64,000 bases of DNA from Flavobacterium hibernum (lineage in GTDB: Bacteria > Bacteroidota > Bacteroidia > Flavobacteriales > Flavobacteriaceae). Position 1 is the stretch's first letter; the number at the start of each line of letters is the position of its first letter. Where the stretch lies: NCBI RefSeq assembly GCF_000832125.1, contig NZ_JPRK01000007.1:372001-436000 (forward strand), written 5' to 3'. Shown piece by piece: positions 54,501 to 62,304 of this stretch. Below the pieces are notes generated by a model. That model did not search any database. It saw only the letters and a program-made list of their open reading frames with translations, and had not been told where the DNA came from. A program made the position numbers and the translations under genes.

Positions 54501-54665
54501 AGCTCCTGTTGAAGTTTGATCTTTAGATCCCTGCACTAAAATGTTTGCTCCCGGCAATGCGTTTCCACTACCATCGGTGACTTTACCTTTTACTGTTGAA
54601 TTTTGGGAATAACCTGCGAGTATTCCGAAAAAGAAAAGTAAAAGAACTAAATACTTTTTTTTCAT
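51585..54665 (-). CDS. SusC-family TonB-dependent transporter 3 (peptidoglycan-sugar locus)
   Basis: A 1026-residue outer-membrane transporter: signal peptide (to AGYSQ), carboxypeptidase-like domain (VKGKVTDGSGNALPGANI, ~25-100), a plug with NNVTIVGSMGIVRNKSSLGYAVQEV, SVVILKGPEAAALYGMQAGNGAIVITTKKG, and a barrel ending RGLNLGLKIGL. The VTIVGS start instead of VVVGYG and the LKGPEAAALYG motif mark the SusC subgroup that pairs with SusD-like_2. It heads the operon susC-susD-DUF4397-namZ-murQ-symporter and is divergent from the DeoR gene; their shared 243-bp region holds the likely operator at 54763-54787. Confidence 0.95.
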   Translation of the reverse strand: MKKKYLVLLLFFFGILAGYSQNSTVKGKVTDGSGNALPGANILVQGSKDQTSTGADGTFSIKARQGDVIQVSYIGFNNKEVIVNGNDLKIVISESAQTLNNVTIVGSMGIVRNKSSLGYAVQEVKGKEIADTQRPNFATALQGRVAGLNVTSTSGAPGASAAIQLRGVNSLSGSNSPLYVVDGLPVSNETMDQGLTISNAPNRTQDYTNRGADINPDDIESVVILKGPEAAALYGMQAGNGAIVITTKKGKKGVGRLTYSTNTRFDNLYRFPETQKVYQRGSDGVNNPDYRRQFGTAYEPGTQFYNNVKNFFKTAVSTTHNLSFEAGTETTSYRLSISNLEQEGVVPNTGYSRLTANLNASAKLSSKLRSEASFSFTKSDNQKAAKGAGSAVQTPGVRDAGYLLSLLTWPANDDASNYLNPDGTRRKITSGVLDTETDNPFWDVNKNLSEDFNNRFVTNVGLIYDPTSWLNFTGRVGWDVNSAQGYRAIHPESAAGITPGGYIESYYSNTSNLNTTLLVTAKKSFGKFNTKIMVGNSVNDNDYRILSTTGSRFFDPNFYSINNTDATTQRSQERIIQSKVIGFFSEVSLDYDKIVYLTLTGREDWTSVLPDPFFYPSVSTSFVFTNLNALKNKEILSYGKLRASYAEAANIPSPYSAQPVFTPQLTTDGGYAYGVTGANPNLKPEFRKSFELGTELKFFNNRVGLDVAVYSTKTIDPILRNMRLSYGTGFVVTSANFGDLQNQGLEITLNATPIKKDNFSWNVSANFSKTRSKLLNLPSVISEYYVSDTWLYGNVRGGVTVGNPLTTLTGNDYLRNNAGEPLIDPNTGYALKDPNFKIIGDRNPDYMLGLQNTFTYKDLSLSFLLDIRKGGDIYNGTEFYLYQNGLSTKTLDREQTRIVKGVLRDGLENSATPTQNNIPVRPSVQNEYYRTGAIDADFVEKDINWLRMRDITLSYQMPSEILKKTFINALSLYVTMTDVFIITNYTGADPSVNGTNASTGGAGGTGFDFGVVSTPRGLNLGLKIGL

Positions 54666-54762
54666 ATTGGCTTAATTGTTTTGGTTAGAATGGCGAAATT
54701 TAGAAATTATTTTCGAATAAATGCGGGATTATGTATTTTTTTTCAAAAAATTATTCGAATAT

Positions 54763-54787
54763 TGCAAAATAACGCATGTTTTGCGTA
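54763..54787. promoter_or_regulatory. DeoR operator site 1 (susC 3 / deoR intergenic)
   Basis: TGCAAAATAACGCAT (54763-54777) is followed at once by GTTTTGCGT (54778-54786); both are versions of a TTATTTTGCGT motif in opposite directions. The 14-mer ATGCGTTATTTTGC in the first half recurs exactly at 55681-55694. It lies about 100 bp upstream of susC 3 and about 120 bp upstream of the DeoR gene. Confidence 0.65.
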
Positions 54788-54857
54788 TAAATTGGTTTTG
54801 TTTTTATTTGTGATGTCTCAAAATGCAGACTATTGCGGTTTTTCATAGAACATCTTC

Positions 54858-54884
54858 TTGCAATTGAAATATTTGATATATTTG
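54858..54884 (+). promoter_or_regulatory. Promoter of the DeoR gene
   Basis: TTG at 54858-54860, a 16-nt spacer, then TATATTTG at 54877-54884, a perfect -7 box. The expected start near 54891 gives a leader of about 18 nt. Confidence 0.6.
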
Positions 54885-54908
54885 TGTTGAATTCTTAATT
54901 TTTTTAAA

Positions 54909-55658
54909 ATGCTGAAAGCTGAAAGACATAAATATATAATGACAAAACTCATTGAGGAGCAAAAGGTTGTTACGACAGATTTGGCTTTTGATCTGGATTT
55001 GTCGGAAGATACAATAAGGCGGGATCTAAACGAATTAGATAGCAAAAAGCTCTTGGAGAAGGTTTATGGGGGAGCAATACAAATTACAGAAAAAACGGTT
55101 GACGTTTTTAATATTGATATAAGTGGTGAGGAAGTAAAGAAACAAATCGCAACAAAAGCTTTGTCTTTATTACATGACGGACAAGTTATTATAATGAGCG
55201 GAGGAAGCACCAATTTGGTGTTTGCAAAATTAATTCCTTCCGATTTAAAAGCTACAATATATACCTATAGCTTACCAATCGCCATGCAATTATCACAACA
55301 TCCAAATGTAGATTTAATATTTATTGGTGGGAAAATGCAGAAAAACGCAATGGTAACAATAGGTATGGATGTAATTCAGGTAGTATCGAAGATTAAAGCT
55401 GATATTTGTTTTATTGGAGCCAGTAGTATTAATATAAAACAAGGATTAACTGAAATAGGATATGAGATTTCTATTGTGAAAAAAGCAATGATAGAAGCTT
55501 CTGATAGAGTTGTTTCGATGTTTTCTTCAGATAAATTAAACACAAAAATGCCACACGTAGTTTGCGATCTTAGTCAATTAAGTACTATTGTTACAGATTT
55601 AGATCCAAACGATGAAATGTTAGAAGAATATCGAAAAGCAGGTGTTTCTGTTCTTTAG
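54909..55658 (+). CDS. DeoR-family transcriptional regulator (AgaR/GlpR type)
   Basis: A 249-residue regulator. Residues ~4-58 are the DeoR winged helix (AERHKYIMTKLIEEQKV, DLDLSEDTIRRDLNELD, KLLEKVYGGAI). The rest is a DeoR sensor domain with IIMSGGSTNLVFAKLI (sugar-phosphate loop), FIGGKM, FIGASSINIKQGLT and SSDKLNTKM. Such proteins sense a phosphosugar, here perhaps GlcNAc-6-phosphate, glucosamine-6-phosphate or MurNAc-6-phosphate. It is divergent from susC 3 and 137 bp upstream of nagB copy 2. Matching motifs on both sides of the gene (54763-54787, 55681-55697, 55721-55735) suggest that it controls itself and both arms. Confidence 0.93.
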   Translation: MLKAERHKYIMTKLIEEQKVVTTDLAFDLDLSEDTIRRDLNELDSKKLLEKVYGGAIQITEKTVDVFNIDISGEEVKKQIATKALSLLHDGQVIIMSGGSTNLVFAKLIPSDLKATIYTYSLPIAMQLSQHPNVDLIFIGGKMQKNAMVTIGMDVIQVVSKIKADICFIGASSINIKQGLTEIGYEISIVKKAMIEASDRVVSMFSSDKLNTKMPHVVCDLSQLSTIVTDLDPNDEMLEEYRKAGVSVL

Positions 55659-55680
55659 TTTGAGATTTATTTAATATTTC

Positions 55681-55735
55681 ATGCGTTATTTTGCGTGTTT
55701 AAAATTTAATTTTGTTAAATGACGCAAAATAATGA
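55681..55735. promoter_or_regulatory. DeoR operator sites 2 and 3 (upstream of nagB copy 2)
   Basis: Site 2 is ATGCGTTATTTTGCGTG (55681-55697). Site 3 is TGACGCAAAATAATGAA (55720-55736), the same TTATTTTGCGT core in reverse orientation. Centres are 38 bp apart. Site 3 lies where the -33 element of the nagB promoter (-7 box at 55755-55762) should be. Confidence 0.65.
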
Positions 55736-55754
55736 ATTCGCTTTATTTTTTGTA

Positions 55755-55762
55755 TATATTTG
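55755..55762 (+). promoter_or_regulatory. -7 box of nagB copy 2
   Basis: TATATTTG, 33 bp before the ATG at 55796. No TTG at the standard distance; the place is occupied by operator site 3. Confidence 0.55.
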
Positions 55763-55795
55763 TTAAACCAAAAAAATTAACAAATCGAATATACT

Positions 55796-57721
55796 ATGAA
55801 AACCAGTACTTCTTTGGCTTACGATATACCCGGAAAATTTGAAGAAACCCGTTTTGAAAAAAATCATAATGTTATTTTTGAAAACTCAATTGAAGCTTCA
55901 AAAGTAGTTGCGCAAGAAATTGCCGAATTAATCCGTTCAAAACAAGTTAAAAATAAAACCTGCGTACTTGGTCTTGCTACAGGATCATCTCCAATAAAAG
56001 TATACGAAGAGTTGGTTCGCATGCATAAAGAAGAGGATTTAAGTTTTCATAATGTTGTCTCTTTTAATCTGGATGAATATTATCCGATGACAAAAGAAAA
56101 TCGTCAGAGCTATCATTATTTTATGCATCAATATTTATTCAATCATATAGATATTAAGCCAGAAAATGTAAATATCCCAGACGGAACAGTTGCAATAGAA
56201 GATTTGAATCAATATTGTGTTGATTACGAATTAAAAATAAAAGAAGCCGGTGGACTTGATTTTCAATTATTAGGAATTGGTCGTACCGGACACGTAGGTT
56301 TCAATGAGCCAGGCTCGCATATCAATTCCGGAACCAGAATTATAACATTAGATCATATTACCAGAGTCGATGCTTCGTCAGACTTTAACGGTATCGACAA
56401 CGTTCCTACAAGAGCCATTACAATGGGAGTTTCTACAATTCTAAGATCTAAAAGAATTGTTTTAATGGCTTGGGGACAAAACAAAGCTGCAATTATCAAA
56501 AGAACTATTCAAGGAGAAATTACCTCTGAAGTTCCTGCCACTTTTTTACAAAATCATTCTAATGCTACTTTTGTATTAGACCAATTTTCTGCATCAGAAT
56601 TAACCCGATTCGAAACGCCGTGGTTGGTTGGTGGTTGTACTTGGACGCAAGAATTAAAAAGTAAAGCCATCGTTTGGCTTTGTAAAGAAACCAAACAATC
56701 CATCTTAAAATTAACAGACAGAGATTATAACAATAACGGAATGTCTGATCTGTTAGCCCAAGAAGGTTCTTCGTACGATTTGAATATTAATATGTTCAAT
56801 GTTTTACAGCACACCATAACAGGCTGGCCGGGCGGAAAACCAAATACAGAGGATTCTCATAGACCAGAAAGAGCAAACCCAGCTGAGAAAAGAGTAATTC
56901 TTTTTAGTCCGCATCCTGATGATGATGTGATCTCTATGGGAGGAACATTTTCTAAATTAATAAAACAAGGTCATGATGTTCACGTAGTGTATCAAACCTC
57001 AGGAAATATTGCCGTTACAGATGATGAAGCATTAAAATTTGCCGAAGTATGTAATGATTTTATCGGAAAAGAAATTGAAGGCGTTAATTTCTCATCCGTA
57101 ATTAATTTTCTAAACAATAAAACAGAAAATCAAATAGATTCATTGGAAGTTAGAAAGTTAAAAGGACTTATAAGACGTCGTGAATCTTATGCCGCTACAA
57201 GATATATTGGGCTAAAAGATGAGAATACACACTTTCTTGATCTTCCATTTTATGAAACAGGTCAGGTAAAGAAAAAGCCTTTAGGACTTGAAGATATAGC
57301 AATCGTAAAAGATATTATTGCCAAAATAAAGCCACATCAGGTATTTGCTGCGGGAGATCTTGCAGATCCTCACGGAACACACGAAGTTTGTTTAAATGCC
57401 ATATTTGCTGCCATGAAGGAATTAAAACCTGAAAAATACATGGACGATTGTTGGCTTTGGTTATACCGAGGTGCTTGGCACGAATGGGATATTCATGAAA
57501 TCGATATGGCAGTTCCGCTTTCGCCATCAGAAGTATTATTGAAACGTCATGCCATTTTATACCATCAATCTCAGAAAGACAGAGTAATGTTTCAAGGAAA
57601 TGACTCAAGAGAATTTTGGGTGAGAGCCGAAGACCGTAATAAAAATACAGCCATTTTATATGATCAGTTAGGATTAGCAGAATACGAAGCAATCGAAGCC
57701 TTTAAACGTTTTGATTATTAG
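55796..57721 (+). CDS. nagB: Glucosamine-6-phosphate deaminase fused to PIG-L deacetylase, copy 2
   Basis: A 641-residue paralogue of the protein at 10940-12868 with the same two-domain build. NagB part: LATGSSP, NLDEYYP (Asp93), and GRTGHVGFNEPG with His166 and Glu171; Thr164 stands at the position of E. coli Asp141. PIG-L part from ~residue 365: SPHPDDDV and DPHGTHEVC, the zinc ligands. It probably converts GlcNAc-6-phosphate, delivered by MurQ or by phosphorylation of GlcNAc, to glucosamine-6-phosphate and then fructose-6-phosphate. It is preceded by DeoR-type operators and followed by a hairpin terminator at 57750-57776. No separate nagA is visible. Confidence 0.92.
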   Translation: MKTSTSLAYDIPGKFEETRFEKNHNVIFENSIEASKVVAQEIAELIRSKQVKNKTCVLGLATGSSPIKVYEELVRMHKEEDLSFHNVVSFNLDEYYPMTKENRQSYHYFMHQYLFNHIDIKPENVNIPDGTVAIEDLNQYCVDYELKIKEAGGLDFQLLGIGRTGHVGFNEPGSHINSGTRIITLDHITRVDASSDFNGIDNVPTRAITMGVSTILRSKRIVLMAWGQNKAAIIKRTIQGEITSEVPATFLQNHSNATFVLDQFSASELTRFETPWLVGGCTWTQELKSKAIVWLCKETKQSILKLTDRDYNNNGMSDLLAQEGSSYDLNINMFNVLQHTITGWPGGKPNTEDSHRPERANPAEKRVILFSPHPDDDVISMGGTFSKLIKQGHDVHVVYQTSGNIAVTDDEALKFAEVCNDFIGKEIEGVNFSSVINFLNNKTENQIDSLEVRKLKGLIRRRESYAATRYIGLKDENTHFLDLPFYETGQVKKKPLGLEDIAIVKDIIAKIKPHQVFAAGDLADPHGTHEVCLNAIFAAMKELKPEKYMDDCWLWLYRGAWHEWDIHEIDMAVPLSPSEVLLKRHAILYHQSQKDRVMFQGNDSREFWVRAEDRNKNTAILYDQLGLAEYEAIEAFKRFDY

Positions 57722-57749
57722 TAAACCTTTATGTTTTTTAGATGGTAAG

Positions 57750-57776
57750 CCTAACAGGTTTTTTAAACCTGTTAGG
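57750..57776 (+). terminator. Terminator after nagB copy 2
   Basis: A 12-bp perfect stem CCTAACAGGTTT/AAACCTGTTAGG (57750-57761 with 57765-57776) with a 3-nt loop, then ACTTTTAT. The same sequence type recurs at 61901-61933, so it is a repeat-derived terminator. Confidence 0.75.
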
Positions 57777-57830
57777 ACTTTTATAAACCAGATTATTCCA
57801 AATTAACCAAGAACCACCAATTACCAAATA

Positions 57831-60746
57831 ATGTCCAATTCTCTTCCATTACAGCAACTATCAGATTCATTAGAAGGAACTCTTTTTTATGACGATCTTC
57901 ATAAAAAATTATATGCCACTGATGCATCAGCTTACAGGATTATACCTGAGGCAGTAGCAGTTCCAAAAACAGAAGAAGATATTGTTAAAATCATTCGCTT
58001 TGCCTCAAAAAATAAAATCTCAATAACACCAAGAACAGCAGGAACTTCGCTGGCTGGACAAACAGTTGGAAACGGAATTATTGTAGATGTTTCGAAGCAC
58101 TTTACAAAAATTGTTTCTTTTGATCCTGTAAAGAAAACCATAACAGTACAACCGGGAGTTATTAGAGATGAATTGAATTTGTTTTTAAAACCATATGGTC
58201 TATTTTTTGGTCCAAATACCTCGACCACAAATCGTTGTATGATTGGCGGAATGGTTGGTAATAATTCATCTGGAACCACATCAATACGTTACGGAGTTAC
58301 GCGCGACAAAATAGTCGAGATTAGAGCCGTATTAAGCGACGGAAGTATTGTGGTTTTTAAAGATCTGTCTTCAGAAGAATTTATGGAGAAGACAAAAGGA
58401 GATTCATTAGAAAATAAAATTTACAAAAGAATCTATGAGGAACTTTCGAATAAAGAAAATCAGGAAGAGATTGTAAAAGAATTTCCAAAGCCAGAAATTC
58501 ATCGAAGAAATACAGGTTATGCGATTGATATACTCTTAAAATCAGAACTATTTTCAGGTTCAGAAAACACAATAAATTTAGGAAAACTACTTTGCGGAAG
58601 TGAAGGAACCTTAGCGTTTACCACTGAAATTACACTAAAAGTAGATGATTTACCGCCAACCAATAATGTAATGGTTGTGGCGCATTTTCATACTATTCAG
58701 GAAAGTTTAGAAGCCGTAGTTACCGCAATGAAACATCATTTGTACACTTGTGAAATGATGGATGATACAATTTTAAATTGTACTAAAACCAATAGAGAAC
58801 AAGCCAAAAACAGATTTTTTATAGTAGGCGAACCAAAAGCAGTAATTATGCTCGAAGTAGGTTCGCACTTAAGTATGGAAGATGCAGAATTGCAGGCTGA
58901 TGCTTTGATAAAAGATCTTGAGGAGAATAATTTTGGATATGCTTTGCCTAAAATTTATGGATCGGACATTGATAAAATAAACGATTTACGAAAAGCAGGT
59001 TTGGGACTTTTGGGTAGTATTGTTGGAGATGACAAGGCTGCAGATTCTATTGAAGATACTGCGGTTGAAGTAAGTGACTTACCAAATTATATTGCAGATT
59101 TTGCGGCCATGATGAAAAGTCACGGACAAGACGCCATTTATTATGCACACGCCGGAGCAGGAGAAATTCACTTGCGCCCGGTTTTAAATTTAAAAACAAA
59201 AGAAGGATTACACCAATTTAGAAACATCGCTACAGAAGTGGCTATTTTGGTAAAAAAATACAGAGGTTCACTTAGCGGTGAACACGGTGATGGAATAGTG
59301 CGTGGGGAATTTTTGCCGTTTATGATTGGCGATAAAAATTACGAATTATTAAAACGTATAAAAAACGCTTTTGATCCAAATACAATTTTGAATGTTGGAA
59401 AAATTGTAAACGCTTTTAAAATGGATGAAAATCTTCGTGTTGAGGCAGGAAGGATTGAACCAGATATAAAAACCATTCAGGATTTCTCAGACAGTATGGG
59501 AATTTTGCGTGCTACTGAAAAGTGTAATGGATCTGGCGATTGCAGAAAAATGCCATCGGCAGGAGGAACTTTATGTCCAAGTTATCGTGCCACGCGAAAT
59601 GAAAAAGATACCACTCGTGCCAGAGCCAATGCGCTGAGAGAATATCTAACACATTCTGAAAAAGACAATAAGTTCGACCACGAAGAATTATATAAAGTAT
59701 TTGAATTGTGTGTAAGTTGTAAAGCCTGCGCAAGCGAATGTCCAAGTAATGTAGATGTTGCCACTTTAAAAGCAGAGTTTTTGTACCAATATCAAAAAGC
59801 AAACGGATTCTCTTTTCGAAACAAAGTGTTTGCATTTAATTCCAAACTGAATCAGTTGGGAAGTGTTGCTCCCTCGATTACTAATTTTGTTTCCAATTTG
59901 TCATTGGTCAAAAAAAGTATGGGAATTGCACCAAAAAGACAAGTACCTTTATTAGCGCCTAAAACTTTTAGAAAATGGTACGAAAAAAATAAAAAATCAG
60001 GCGAAAATAATTCTTTTAAAAACGGAAAAGTCTATCTTTTTTGTGATGAGTTTACAAACTATTATGATGTTTCGGTAGGAATTGATGCTTACGAATTATT
60101 AACAGCATTGGGTTACGAAGTAATTGTTACTAATCACGAAGAAAGCGGAAGAGCTTTTATATCAAAAGGTTTTCTGGAAGAAGCTCAAGAAATCGCTAAT
60201 AAAAATGTGAATCTTTTTGCAACTTTAATTTCGGAGAATATTCCGTTAATTGGTATTGAACCATCGGCCATCTTAACTTTTAGAGACGAATATATTCGAT
60301 TGGCAAGAGATAAAGAAAGTGCAGAGAAATTAGCAAAAAATACCTTTACAGTCGAAGAGTTTTTTAAAAGAGAAATAACAAAAGGGAAAATTCATTCCGG
60401 TCAATTTTCTGAAATAGAAAAGACAATAAAAATTCACGGACACTGTCATCAAAAATCATTAAGTACAGTCGAAGCTTCTTTTGCAATGCTCAATTTGCCC
60501 AAAAATAGTTCAGTTACGATTTACAATTCAGGTTGTTGTGGTATGGCGGGTTCATTTGGGTATGAAAAAGAGCATTACGAAATTAGTATGAAAATGGGTG
60601 AAGACACTTTGTTTCCAAAAATTCGTGCAACTGAATCTACAACTGCAATTGCAGCAGCAGGAACAAGTTGTCGCCATCAAATTTTTGACGGAACAAATAG
60701 AAAAGCAATGCATCCGGTAACAATTTTAAGAGATTGCTTAAAGTAA
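57831..60746 (+). CDS. FAD / Fe-S D-2-hydroxyacid dehydrogenase, probable D-lactate dehydrogenase
   Basis: A 971-residue oxidoreductase. Residues ~35-185 are an FAD-binding domain (TPRTAGTSLAGQTVGNGIIVDV, MIGGMVGNNSSG), and ~270-540 the FAD-oxidase C-terminal domain (GEHGDGIVRGEF). Cysteine clusters follow: CNGSGDC (~565-571) with GTLCPSYRATR, and CVSCKACASECP (~628-639) for Fe-S centres. CCG-type domains follow with HGHCHQKSL and SGCCGMAGSFGYE (~901). No signal peptide; it likely passes electrons to the quinone pool from the cytoplasmic face. Proteins of this build oxidize D-lactate, glycolate or D-2-hydroxyglutarate. MurQ in the same locus makes D-lactate, which is the favoured substrate. 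It has its own start 110 bp after nagB, behind a terminator. Confidence 0.88.
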   Translation: MSNSLPLQQLSDSLEGTLFYDDLHKKLYATDASAYRIIPEAVAVPKTEEDIVKIIRFASKNKISITPRTAGTSLAGQTVGNGIIVDVSKHFTKIVSFDPVKKTITVQPGVIRDELNLFLKPYGLFFGPNTSTTNRCMIGGMVGNNSSGTTSIRYGVTRDKIVEIRAVLSDGSIVVFKDLSSEEFMEKTKGDSLENKIYKRIYEELSNKENQEEIVKEFPKPEIHRRNTGYAIDILLKSELFSGSENTINLGKLLCGSEGTLAFTTEITLKVDDLPPTNNVMVVAHFHTIQESLEAVVTAMKHHLYTCEMMDDTILNCTKTNREQAKNRFFIVGEPKAVIMLEVGSHLSMEDAELQADALIKDLEENNFGYALPKIYGSDIDKINDLRKAGLGLLGSIVGDDKAADSIEDTAVEVSDLPNYIADFAAMMKSHGQDAIYYAHAGAGEIHLRPVLNLKTKEGLHQFRNIATEVAILVKKYRGSLSGEHGDGIVRGEFLPFMIGDKNYELLKRIKNAFDPNTILNVGKIVNAFKMDENLRVEAGRIEPDIKTIQDFSDSMGILRATEKCNGSGDCRKMPSAGGTLCPSYRATRNEKDTTRARANALREYLTHSEKDNKFDHEELYKVFELCVSCKACASECPSNVDVATLKAEFLYQYQKANGFSFRNKVFAFNSKLNQLGSVAPSITNFVSNLSLVKKSMGIAPKRQVPLLAPKTFRKWYEKNKKSGENNSFKNGKVYLFCDEFTNYYDVSVGIDAYELLTALGYEVIVTNHEESGRAFISKGFLEEAQEIANKNVNLFATLISENIPLIGIEPSAILTFRDEYIRLARDKESAEKLAKNTFTVEEFFKREITKGKIHSGQFSEIEKTIKIHGHCHQKSLSTVEASFAMLNLPKNSSVTIYNSGCCGMAGSFGYEKEHYEISMKMGEDTLFPKIRATESTTAIAAAGTSCRHQIFDGTNRKAMHPVTILRDCLK

Positions 60747-60779
60747 ATTTTAGAATTTTTAAATGAAACTTAATTTTCT

Positions 60780-60828
60780 TTTACCATTAAGATATTAAGC
60801 TTTATAAACTTAATATCTTAATGGTAAA
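60780..60828. terminator. 20-bp perfect hairpin between dehydrogenase and esterase genes
   Basis: Arms 60780-60799 and 60809-60828 pair perfectly around a 9-nt loop; T/A runs on both outer sides make it a plausible terminator. The ATG at 60821 lies inside the right arm, which argues against it as the esterase start. Confidence 0.8.
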
Positions 60829-60871
60829 AAATAAGGAACTTATTTTGAAAAAGTTACTAAAACAAGATTTT

Positions 60872-61693
60872 ATGAAAAAAACAATCTACACATTATTTCT
60901 GGCATTTGTATTCTTTTCTGCTCAAGCAGCAAAAGTAGATACCATTCAGGTTTTTAGTGCTTCGATGAATAAGAACATAAAAACGTGTGTAATAGTTCCT
61001 GACAATTATAAAAAAAGCAAGAAAAAATTTCCCGTTGTTTATTTGCTTCACGGTTATAGTGGTAATTATGCTACTTGGGTAAAAAGTTTTAAACACGTTG
61101 GAGAACAGGTAGATAAATATGGTTTTATAGTAATAGGTGTCGATGGAAATTTTTCGAGTTGGTATTTTGATAGTCCAATAGATCCAAGTTTTAAATACGA
61201 AACCTATGTAATAAATGAATTAGTCCCTTTTGTAGATAAAAACTATAAAACAATTGCAAATCGAGAAAGTCGTGCAATATCTGGCCTTAGTATGGGCGGG
61301 CACGGCGCATTGTATTTGTCATTTAAACATCAGGACATTTTTGGAGCAGCAGGAAGTATGAGCGGAGGAGTAGATTTTCGTCCGTTTCCGGAAAAGTGGG
61401 ATATCAAAAAACGATTAGGTTCAATAACAGAGTTTCCTGAAAATTGGGATAAAAACACAGTTACCAATATGCTGGATTTGGTAAAAGACAACAACTTAAA
61501 ACTAATTATAGATTGTGGTGTTGATGACTTTTTTATAGATGTAAACAGACAACTTCATACAAAGATGTTGGCTTTAAAAATTAATCACGATTACATCGAA
61601 CGTCCCGGACAACATAATATTGAATATTGGGAAAACTCCTTGAAGTTCCAATTGTTATTTTTTAGTAATTATTTTGAGGTACAAAGGTTTTGA
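60872..61693 (+). CDS. Secreted alpha/beta-hydrolase esterase (esterase D / CE1-like)
   Basis: I choose ATG at 60872 (273 residues), which gives a signal peptide (MKKTIYTLFLAFVFFSAQAA); the earlier ATG at 60821 is in a hairpin. The fold is that of S-formylglutathione hydrolase / FrmB-like esterases: PVVYLLHGYSGNYATW with the oxyanion region, GLSMGGHGA with Ser140, the Asp in IDCGVDDFF, and a C-terminal His in PGQHNIEYW. It probably removes ester groups from a sugar. In this locus O-acetyl groups of MurNAc are a plausible target, but this is inference. Its last codons fall in a GAGGTACAAAGG direct repeat that continues past the stop. Confidence 0.85.
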   Translation: MKKTIYTLFLAFVFFSAQAAKVDTIQVFSASMNKNIKTCVIVPDNYKKSKKKFPVVYLLHGYSGNYATWVKSFKHVGEQVDKYGFIVIGVDGNFSSWYFDSPIDPSFKYETYVINELVPFVDKNYKTIANRESRAISGLSMGGHGALYLSFKHQDIFGAAGSMSGGVDFRPFPEKWDIKKRLGSITEFPENWDKNTVTNMLDLVKDNNLKLIIDCGVDDFFIDVNRQLHTKMLALKINHDYIERPGQHNIEYWENSLKFQLLFFSNYFEVQRF

Positions 61694-61708
61694 GGTACAA
61701 AGGTGCAA

Positions 61709-61794
61709 AGGTTTTTTGCGTAGAGACGCACTGCTGTGCGTCTAAAGTTTAGATTAAAAGGTTTTTTACGCAGAGACGCACAGCAGGGCGTCTA
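61709..61794. repeat. Two 36-bp direct repeats with AGACGCAC hairpins
   Basis: AGGTTTTTTGCGTAGAGACG (from 61709) and AGGTTTTTTACGCAGAGACG (from 61759) start two near-identical 36-bp units 50 bp apart. The first ends in a perfect hairpin AGACGCAC-TGCT-GTGCGTCT (61724-61743), the second in AGACGC/GCGTCT (61774-61793). They are part of the 611-bp gap 61694-62304, which has no gene. Confidence 0.8.
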
Positions 61795-61900
61795 ACACAA
61801 AGTAACCACGATATAATTTATTTATAATAATAAGTTCAATAAGTAATTATGTGTTGCGATTCTATAAAAAATATGCGGTACATAAATTTTGTTTGGTTAT

Positions 61901-61933
61901 CCTAACAGGTTTTTAAAATCTGTTAGGTTTTTT
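61901..61933 (+). terminator. CCTAACAG hairpin, repeat-derived terminator
   Basis: CCTAACAG (61901-61908) pairs with CTGTTAGG (61920-61927) and is followed by a T-run. Same type as 57750-57776. It probably ends the esterase transcript. Between here and 62090 are further repeat relics (CGCCACGAATTACACGAATT, TCGCCACAGATTAAGG). Confidence 0.65.
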
Positions 61934-62090
61934 TACCACACATAAAAGAATTAAAGAGATTTTTTTCGCCACGAATTACACGAATTTCCAGGAATTAAAT
62001 CTGAGAGAGAAAAGTTTCGCCACAGATTAAGGGATTAAAAAGATTTAGACAAGCTGTAAAGCTTAATTGTTGACCTTTTTTCCATTCAGT

Positions 62091-62179
62091 TTGTCATTTC
62101 GACGAAGGAGAAATCACACAAATTGAGAACGAACTATTGTCGAATATAGGATGTGATTTCTCCTTCGTCGAAATGGCAA
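62091..62179. repeat. Inverted repeat with 28-bp arms (TTTCGACGAAGGAGAAATCACA type)
   Basis: Arms 62091-62118 and 62152-62179 are reverse complements with one mismatch and a 33-bp spacer. The transcript would fold to a long hairpin. It is the kind of intergenic palindrome common in Flavobacterium, located 126 bp before the GHL10 gene. Confidence 0.85.
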
Positions 62180-62304
62180 TATTGAGAAAATAGTCGCGAA
62201 CCTTTATTTTCCTAGTCACAATAGGAATTGTCAGTTTTGCGGCTAAGTTTTCTGTTACAGCTTACACGAATCAAAAAAAACTAACTAACCAAAAAACAGT
62301 AATT

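Noticed and set aside
60821..61693. ATG at 60821 as start of the esterase
   Set aside because: It lies in the right arm of a 20-bp hairpin and puts 17 charged residues before the signal peptide.
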